A stretch of 64,000 nucleotides of DNA from Gordionus sp. m RMFG-2023 (Eukaryota > Nematomorpha > Gordioida > Chordodea > Parachordodidae): the NCBI RefSeq assembly GCF_954871325.1, contig NC_088775.1, forward strand, positions 50,321,561-50,385,560. The letters run 5' to 3'. A program made the position numbers and the translations under genes. Position 1 is the first letter of the stretch. The number at the start of each line of letters is the position of its first letter. Under the pieces are notes generated by a model. That model was given only the letters and a program-made list of their open reading frames with translations. It was not told where the DNA came from and searched no databases. Positions 57,650 to 64,000 of this stretch are shown here, one piece after another.

Positions 57650-58830
57650 AAAGTATAGTGACTGACATTTATCTATCATTATCGTTATTTGTAATATTTT
57701 TTGAATTTTTTTGAAGCGACGGTAAAATAATAAATTGTATATGCTGAATTAAAATTTCAGTGAAGATGTACCATAGAAGAGTGACAATTGTCATAATCGT
57801 TATTTTTTAACTTTTTTGAATTTTTTTAAAGTAATATGGCAAATATATATATTGTAAAGATGTTAAAATAAAATTTCAGTGAAGATGTACCATAGAAAAG
57901 TGACAATTGTCATAATCGTTATTTTTTTTAACTTTTTTGAATTTTTTTAAAGTAAATAGGTAAAAAATATATATTGTAAAGATGTTAAAATTTCAGTAAA
58001 GATGTACCATAGAAAAGTGACAATTGTCATAATCGTTATTTTTTAACTCTTTCGAATTTTTTTAAAGTAATATGGTAAAAATATATATTGTAAGGATGTT
58101 AAAATAAAATTTCAGTGAAGATGTATCATAGAAAAGTGACAATTGTCATAATCGTTATTTTGAAGTTTTTGAGTGATTTTAAAGTAAATAGGTAAAAATA
58201 TATATTGTAAAGATGTTAAAATAAAATCTCAGTGAAGATGTACCATTGAAGAGTGACAATTGTCATATTCGTATTTTTTAACTTTTTTGAATTTTTTTAA
58301 AGTAAATAGGTAAAAATATATATTGTAAAGATGTTAAAATAAAATCTCAGTGAAGATGTACCATTGAAGAGTGACAATTGTCATATTCGTTATTTTTTAA
58401 CTTTTTTGAATTTTTTTAAAGTAAATAGGTAAAAATATATATTGTAAAGATGTTAAAATAAAATTTCAATGAAGATATACCATAGAAAAGTGACAATTGT
58501 CATAATCGTTATTTTTTAACTTTTTTGAATTTTTTTAAAGTAAATAAGGTAAAAATATATATTGTAAAGATGTTAAAATAAAATTTCAGTGAAGATGTAC
58601 CATAGACAAGTGACAATTGTCATAATCGTTATTTTTGAACTTTTTTCAATTTTTTTTTAAAGCAAACTGGTAAAAATATGATATTGTAAACGACAATTTT
58701 CATAATCGTTATTTTTTAACTTTTTTGAATTTTTTCAAAGCAAATAGGTAAAAATATTTATTGTAAGCATGTTAAGTTAAAATTTCAGTGAGGATGTGCC
58801 ATAGAAATTGATATTATTATAATCGTTATT
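57650..58830 (+). repeat. Satellite array, ten units, + orientation
   Basis: Cores at about 57779, 57900, 58016, 58136, 58253, 58370, 58489 and 58608, plus degenerate first and last units; period about 118. Units read GTGACAATTGTCATAATCG, then ATTTTTTTAAAGTAAATAGG, then TTCAGTGAAGATGTACCATA. Adjacent units are nearly identical (58200-58440), so expansion is recent. No opposed array follows, unlike the fold-back copies. Confidence 0.92.
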
Positions 58831-59071
58831 TAAAATATTTTTTAATTTTTTTGCCCAAATAATCTGGCTAAATAATTTAAAAAGTGCTAACGGACCTTTG
58901 AAAAAATGGGCGGGCTAATAAACAACTTTTATTTGTTATTTAAAATTTATTTAAAAAATATGTTTCATAAATATTTTTTAAATACCAGATTATCGATAAC
59001 TGTTGTGGATTTTATCGTCGGAAAAATTAATAAGATAAAAAAAACTTGTTGGATTTGATTTGCATTTATAG

Positions 59072-59339
59072 GGTCGAAGTATTTCGTCCTATAATTGATC
59101 AAATTATAAACATCAGAACGGTTTTCTGCAAAAAGAGAGCTTATTTTGAATGTGTAATATTTACATCCTAGGCATTTTGATGAAAATAATAGTAAAGGAA
59201 TTTCTGAAAATACCTTGGGAAAACTGACACAATTGGCAAATATATTGTGTGAATTACGTAACTAATTATGTTCATTTGCCTGTGAATTCAAAGTTTTAAT
59301 AGCAGAATTAAATGAAACGGACTATGATATCGTATGTGC
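59072..59339 (+). pseudogene. Unidentified exon-like sequence
   Basis: After an AG (TTTATAG|GGTCG) the frame reads VEVFRPIIDQIINIRTVFC and KKRAYFECVIFTS. In another frame from about 59172 follow HFDENNSKGISENTLGKL, TQLANILCELRN, a stop, then FACEFKVLIAELNETDYDIV, ending at a strong donor GCAG|GTGAGG (59339). The residues look like real protein and the splice-like borders are good, but I recognise no family. It may be a decayed host exon. Confidence 0.3.
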
Positions 59340-59345
59340 AGGTGA

Positions 59346-60803
59346 GGAGTCTAATTAAAATTAGATAATACAGAATGTGATTTGGGATAATAAATGTAAC
59401 AATTGTTTAATATGCATGTATGAAATTCTTGAGATACAATATGTACACAAGTGCATACACAAATTTATGAATACAAACTGTCATTTACGCAAGTTAATTG
59501 CGAGAGAACATTTAGTAAATTATTATAAAAAATAGGATGAGAACTAATATAGACGAAGAAAAATTAGGATTATTTTTAATGTTAGTTGAATGAGAACTTT
59601 TAGTATAGATTGAACTAGAAGATACTCTTGTTTATTTGCGCAAAGGTTCAAAGTTAATGAGATTTATCAACGTAAAAATTATATATTATCTTAATTCTTT
59701 TATTTAAAAATCATGTAATTCAAATAAAAAAAATAAAATAAATATTGTTAATAGTGAAAAAAACTAATGCGTTAAAATTTTATTTTTTAAGTGGTATTTT
59801 ATAAACAATAGGAACGCTTTTGATCACAGAAAATTTGGATTCATTATTATTTTTGCATGATAATAAAATGATTTTATATTATCATAAATATTTTAAACAT
59901 AATTTAAATTGAATATTTTTTTTTATGCTTACTAAATTATTAAATTTTTAGTAAGAGTGTAGCGTTGATACTGAATCATTTATTTGTTATTAGATGCTTA
60001 AAAAATTTGAAGAATGGGCATATTTAAATTTTATATGGGGGGCGAGAGTGGTTTAACTTTTTTTATATGGGCGGGGCAAGAAGAAAAGTCTATAAAAATT
60101 ATTTGCATTTTTTCTCCATAATTTAATATCCCTTATAACAATATCTAAAAATTCTGCATTCTTCTATGATAAAAATATTCAAAAGAAAAAATGTTAAATT
60201 TTTTTTAATAAAAATTGTTTTTAAAATTAAAATAAAAATTTAAAACAAAAACTTACTGGTGCCATCTAGGCGCTATAATCATTGAAATTTAAATAATAAA
60301 TATAATATTAATAATAATTATAATAAATTTAAATAACCAAAAAATCTTGCTAAATGATTGTTACAATTTTAAATAACAATGGGAGAGAGAACGGCGGAGG
60401 GATTGGTCATTTATTTTCTAAAATAATAATTTTTAAAAAATATACAAAAAAATAATGGTGCCAGCTAGGCCCTAAAATATATCAAAATTAAAATAATAAA
60501 TAAAATCTCAAAATGTGGTGATATTTTATTATTATGAAAATGAAAATATAGGGGTTTTCCTTTCTTGAAAAAAAATTATTAAAAGAGAAAAAGATTTGTT
60601 TTGACTGTATGATCAATTGCGAGAAATTTAGTGAAAAATTTTTTTGAGGGAGAATTATAAAAATCGATTTTGTGAAAAAAGATTTCGCTAACCTCCCCCC
60701 CTGCCCCCATTTATTCTTAAATACTTTATATATATAATAAATTCAGTAACGTTTTGTAATATTTTTCAAAGAAAATACAAGTTCGCATTTTTAGGCGTGG
60801 CTA
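59346..60803. other. AT-rich spacer before piggyBac 2
   Basis: No gene recognised. A diverged repeat pair lies at 60259 and 60453 (TGGTGCCATCTAGGC and TGGTGCCAGCTAGGC), each followed by similar AAATAATAAAT text about 195 nt apart. Confidence 0.4.
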
Positions 60804-60807
60804 TTAA

Positions 60808-63221
60808 CCCTTTGACGCTCAACTTTTTATTAATTAAAAAAAAATTTTTTTTTATAAATTATTCATTTATACACTCCATAGATGCCTAATATTTATTTCA
60901 ACTTTTATATTTAAATATACAGTTAAAAAAAATGATGATGCCAAATCAAATCATCAGGCTTTTGTGTAATAAAAAAATACAAATATTTATTTATTATGAA
61001 AATGTCGAAAACAATTTCTAAATTGATTAAAACATAAATATATATTACATTTTCCACATTTTGTTCTTTTTGCAGGAATCTGGCCAATGACCTATGTTAT
61101 CATATCTGATATCATATACAGGAGCCATTAGAAGAAATTTTTTTTAATCGGTTTATTTAAAGGACTCCCTGATTTTCTTTTACTAGTTTTTCCTGCCGAT
61201 AACAATGCTTTAACAATATGTGTTTTAATTGTATAAGTTTCATGATTTTATTCTCCTTTTCATGGCATATTTGCCGTTTATACAAAAGCCATGAATTTAC
61301 TACACACATATCTATGAGATGAAAAATAATTCTTAAGTAGAATCTTTTTCCTTTGATATCTACTCTATAGCATTCAACAAGCATATTGTGTAAATCGACT
61401 CCTCCCATACCTTCATTATATATTTTAATACATTTGGTCTTGGAACTTCAATATATTCTTTGTTACTCAATGACCATCTTTTTACATTTACTACCGGATG
61501 AACACCGACAAGTGTTGAGATGATGTGCACAAATTTATTGTCATACCATTTGACAATTATTATATTTTCTTTTTTATCAACTTTATATACATAGCTCCCA
61601 CGACCTTCTTTTTTAAAGTCTTTATCGCATTTTAACTTGCAATCTTTCAAACGATTACTTCTAATAGTCCCTACCATAAATATACCTTTTTCTTTTAATT
61701 GTTTAGCCAATGCTATTGAAGAAAAATAATTATCGCAAAAGAGTTTATGATTTTGAAATTTCGGGATATTTTTAGCCAATTGGAGGACTATATCACCACT
61801 TATCCCTAATTCTGAGGGTGTTGGATTAGTTTGCTTTCCTGCATAAATCTTAAAATCATATACAATACCGGAGGATCCAGCTAATGCTTTGATACCCCAT
61901 TTGTGAGGCTTCGATTTTATATATTGTTTTAAAGAACTCCGCCCTTTGAACGGGATGATTAATTCATCAACACATACTCTTTCCTCCATCTCTAATTTTT
62001 GCATATTATTTTGAATCTCTTTAATAAATGGCCTAATTTTAAAACATTTATCATATCCATCTTGATTTCTTGGGATAAGTTGAGAATTATCATTAAAATG
62101 TAAATATTTTCGCAATATTTGGAACCTGGTTCGAGACATAGTTTCCGTAACCTGAGGGAACGCTAATTGTGCAGACCAATACTGTCTATATGAAGGAACT
62201 TTGACCAAAGAAGAAAAAAGATTATGCCTATAAATTGTTCTAATTCATTTATATTTAGATTTAGCGATCGATTTATTTGCTGAAAACTGTATAAATTACT
62301 TGTTTACATATATTATTTAGTATATTATTTGAAATAAATAATTTGAAGTATTGATACGGAGTTAATATATTGGTTGAAGTGGAAAATTTATTAGCATAAT
62401 TTGTGTCCAATTGATGTATATCACCTACTCTCCATTTCATATTATTTTGAATGATAATGTTATCATTAATTCCTCTATCTCGATTTGAAGATTATTAGAT
62501 ATTGGAGTTGATGAAGTTGAAGGGGAATCATTGTAGAGAGTATGCAAATTAAATTCCTCATGATCTGATTCATCGATATCAGCTTCCGAAATATCTCCCT
62601 CCACTATTAATAAATTATTTGGCATCTATAAATTTTATAGATTCATTTTAAAAAATATAATAAATGTAAAATTATAATATAAGTCAGAAGATATAGGTCT
62701 TATGAACGCCAAATTCAAAAATGGTATGGTCTGATTGGATTTAGAATACATTTTATGGTAAAATTTAATTATAACTATAGAAAATCATTATAAATATAAA
62801 ACTAAAAAAAATATTTAAAAGTTGTATTCTAAAATCCCATTGACTTATTTTGGCATCATGCACTTTGAGTTGATATAAAAAAGAGCATAGTCATTTTTAA
62901 TAAAATAATGATCATAATATTATACTCTTACCTTTAATAATTAATAAGAATTTTAGGAATAATATATATTTTCCACAGAATATGTTTTATTGTCGTTATA
63001 AAATCGTAAAATTCAGTAAAATGGAAAAAAAAAAATTATGAAAATATAATTGATTCAAATTTAAAAATTAAAAAATATACGTTATTAATTTTAATAAAAT
63101 GCGAAAGTATTTTAATTATATTTATATCATATGATGTTAAATTAAATCTATAGGCTTTTATAAATTTAAAAAATATAATTATATTATATGATGTCAAAAC
63201 AAATCATGAGACGTTAAAGGG
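60808..63221 (-). mobile_element. piggyBac transposon 2
   Basis: TTAA (60804-60807) then CCCTTTGACGCTCAAC on the left; GAGACGTTAAAGGG then TTAA (63222-63225) on the right. Length is 2414 bp. Subterminal AAATCAAATCATCAGGC and AAAACAAATCATGAGACG are further inverted matches. The ends differ from those of piggyBac 1 (CCCTGTATTGCAT), so this is a distinct family. Confidence 0.9.
61010..62625 (-). pseudogene. piggyBac transposase 2, decayed
   Basis: ATG at 62625 opens an acidic N-terminus (EGDISEADIDESDHEE). A change of frame near 62470 leads to MKWRVGDIHQLDTNYANK and another, near 62290, to LNLNINELEQFIGIIFFL. The main frame 62208-61360 holds all three catalytic Asp motifs: CVDELIIPFKG, KLFCDNYFSS and VKWYDNKFV. 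A shift near 61395 leads to GMGGVDLHNMLVECYRVD (61408-61157). The C-terminal Cys-rich finger survives near 61090-61020 (RTKCGKCNIYLC) in yet another frame. At least four frameshifts make it non-functional, older than piggyBac 1. Confidence 0.85.
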
Positions 63222-63225
63222 TTAA

Positions 63226-63325
63226 GGATGGAACCCCGGGTCTTTTCCCGGGGCTCGTGATCAGAGCTGGTTTAGTCATAGACGCAAACCCCGGGTCTGG
63301 GGGTTACACAACTAACCAATTAACA
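63226..63325 (-). repeat. GC-rich tRNA-like repeat beside piggyBac 2
   Basis: A sudden GC-rich island. On the minus strand it reads TTGGTTAGTTGTGTAA (A-box-like), then GACCCGGGGTTTGCGTC and, ~55 nt later, GACCCGGGGTTCCATCC, whose GGTTCCATCC fits a Pol III B box. CCCGGGG repeats can pair. It could be a tandem tRNA relic or a SINE; no complete cloverleaf was built. Confidence 0.35.
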
Positions 63326-63719
63326 AAACGCAATTTTTTTTTTATTTAAATAGTTTTCAAATCAATAAATTTATTTATATGTATAATTGTAGACTTACAA
63401 ATCAATATCCTTACTTTCAAATTTAAATGTAATTAAAAAGTGTGCTCTCCTCTATTTACCTCATCTACTCTTCTGTTGTGATTTAATCTTGAGGTGAATG
63501 CTACCTATTTCAAACATTGCATTTAAAATTTAATAATAGAATTTTCTTTGCTTTTGGGAAAACCGGTAAATCTAATTTTTAATCACGTCGATGTTATATT
63601 CTTCCACGCAAATCAAATCTAAGAAGTTTTTTAGTCTCATTAGCTTCTCTCAAATATAACATCCATATCTGTACTTTGGTATTAAAAATGTTAAAATTTT
63701 ATGAAGCATTTATTTTTCA
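63326..63719. other. AT-rich spacer, nothing recognised
   Basis: No coding frame or paired repeat seen between the tRNA-like island and the last satellite units. Confidence 0.4.
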
Positions 63720-63985
63720 ATGTTTACCACCTTTTTTCTATGGTACATCTTAACTGAAATTTTGACTTAACATGTTTACAATAAATATGTGTACCTTATT
63801 TGATTTGAAAAAATTCAAAAAAGTTCAAAAATAACGATTATGACAATTATCACTTTTCTATGGTACATCTTCACTGAAATTTTAATAATATGTTTTCAAT
63901 ATTTTTACCTATTTTCTTTGAAAAAATTTAAAAAGGTTCACAAATAACGATTATGACAATTGTCACTTCTCTATGGTTCTGGGCG
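63720..63985 (-). repeat. Satellite array, - orientation, running to the window edge
   Basis: Two to three units (AACGATTATGACAATTATCA, then TACATCTTCACTGAA). After the last CACTTCTCTATGGT the sequence switches at 63978 to the GC-richer CTGGGCGCGTACGCAG. Confidence 0.8.
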
Positions 63986-64000
63986 CGTACGCAGGAATTT

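Overview
The window is nuclear DNA of a very AT-rich, transposon-dense eukaryote. Genes are split by GT-AG introns, and there are no operons, ribosome binding sites or rRNA. The only host gene I can identify with confidence is INTS4, a subunit of the Integrator complex that handles snRNA 3' ends and promoter-proximal termination. Integrator suggests an animal or another lineage that kept the complex. I cannot name the species, and the protein is clearly diverged from the vertebrate form as I remember it.

Seven INTS4 exons on the + strand run from about 6.8 kb to 53.5 kb. All six junctions agree in reading phase, and the exons sum to 1836 nt (611 codons plus stop). They are the C-terminal two thirds of the protein; the N-terminal exons must lie upstream of the window. 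The introns are 112, 204, 5660, 105, 21243 and 17540 nt. The three long ones are packed with transposons, so most of the window is the inside of one gene.

Layout: 0-0.7 kb, fragment of a dispersed mobile-element protein. 1.27-6.1 kb, Ginger-type DNA transposon (integrase-like transposase plus OTU protease). 6.8-7.8 kb, INTS4 exons. 8.4-13.2 kb, fossil Ty3/Gypsy element carrying a hAT insertion. 13.5-14.4 kb, INTS4 exons. 16.4-21.6 kb, hAT element with a piggyBac inside it. 21.7-24.1 kb, fold-back element with inverted satellite arrays. 24.2-27.0 kb, LTR fossils, one with long inverted arms. 27.4-29.7 kb, hAT with long TIRs, split by a small hAT-type MITE. 30.2-31.0 kb, LINE 3' fragment. 32.0-35.6 kb, nested TIR elements. 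35.6 kb, INTS4 exon. 39.5-46.6 kb, hAT split by a 6.4 kb fold-back element full of ~119 bp satellite units. 47.8-53.2 kb, second Ginger, holding an array of about eight duplicated exons. 53.3-53.5 kb, last INTS4 exon. 53.8-55.8 kb, hAT. 57.4-58.9 kb, satellite array. 60.8-63.2 kb, second piggyBac. 63.7-64.0 kb, more satellite.

Two things stand out beyond INTS4. One is a Ginger lineage in which a phase-symmetric exon of 78-81 nt has been tandemly multiplied beside the OTU exon. The other is a ~119 bp satellite centred on the palindrome GACAATTGTC that is carried, often in opposed arrays, inside at least two different kinds of TIR-bounded element. Homology calls come from recognising protein motifs by eye; no alignment or database search was run.
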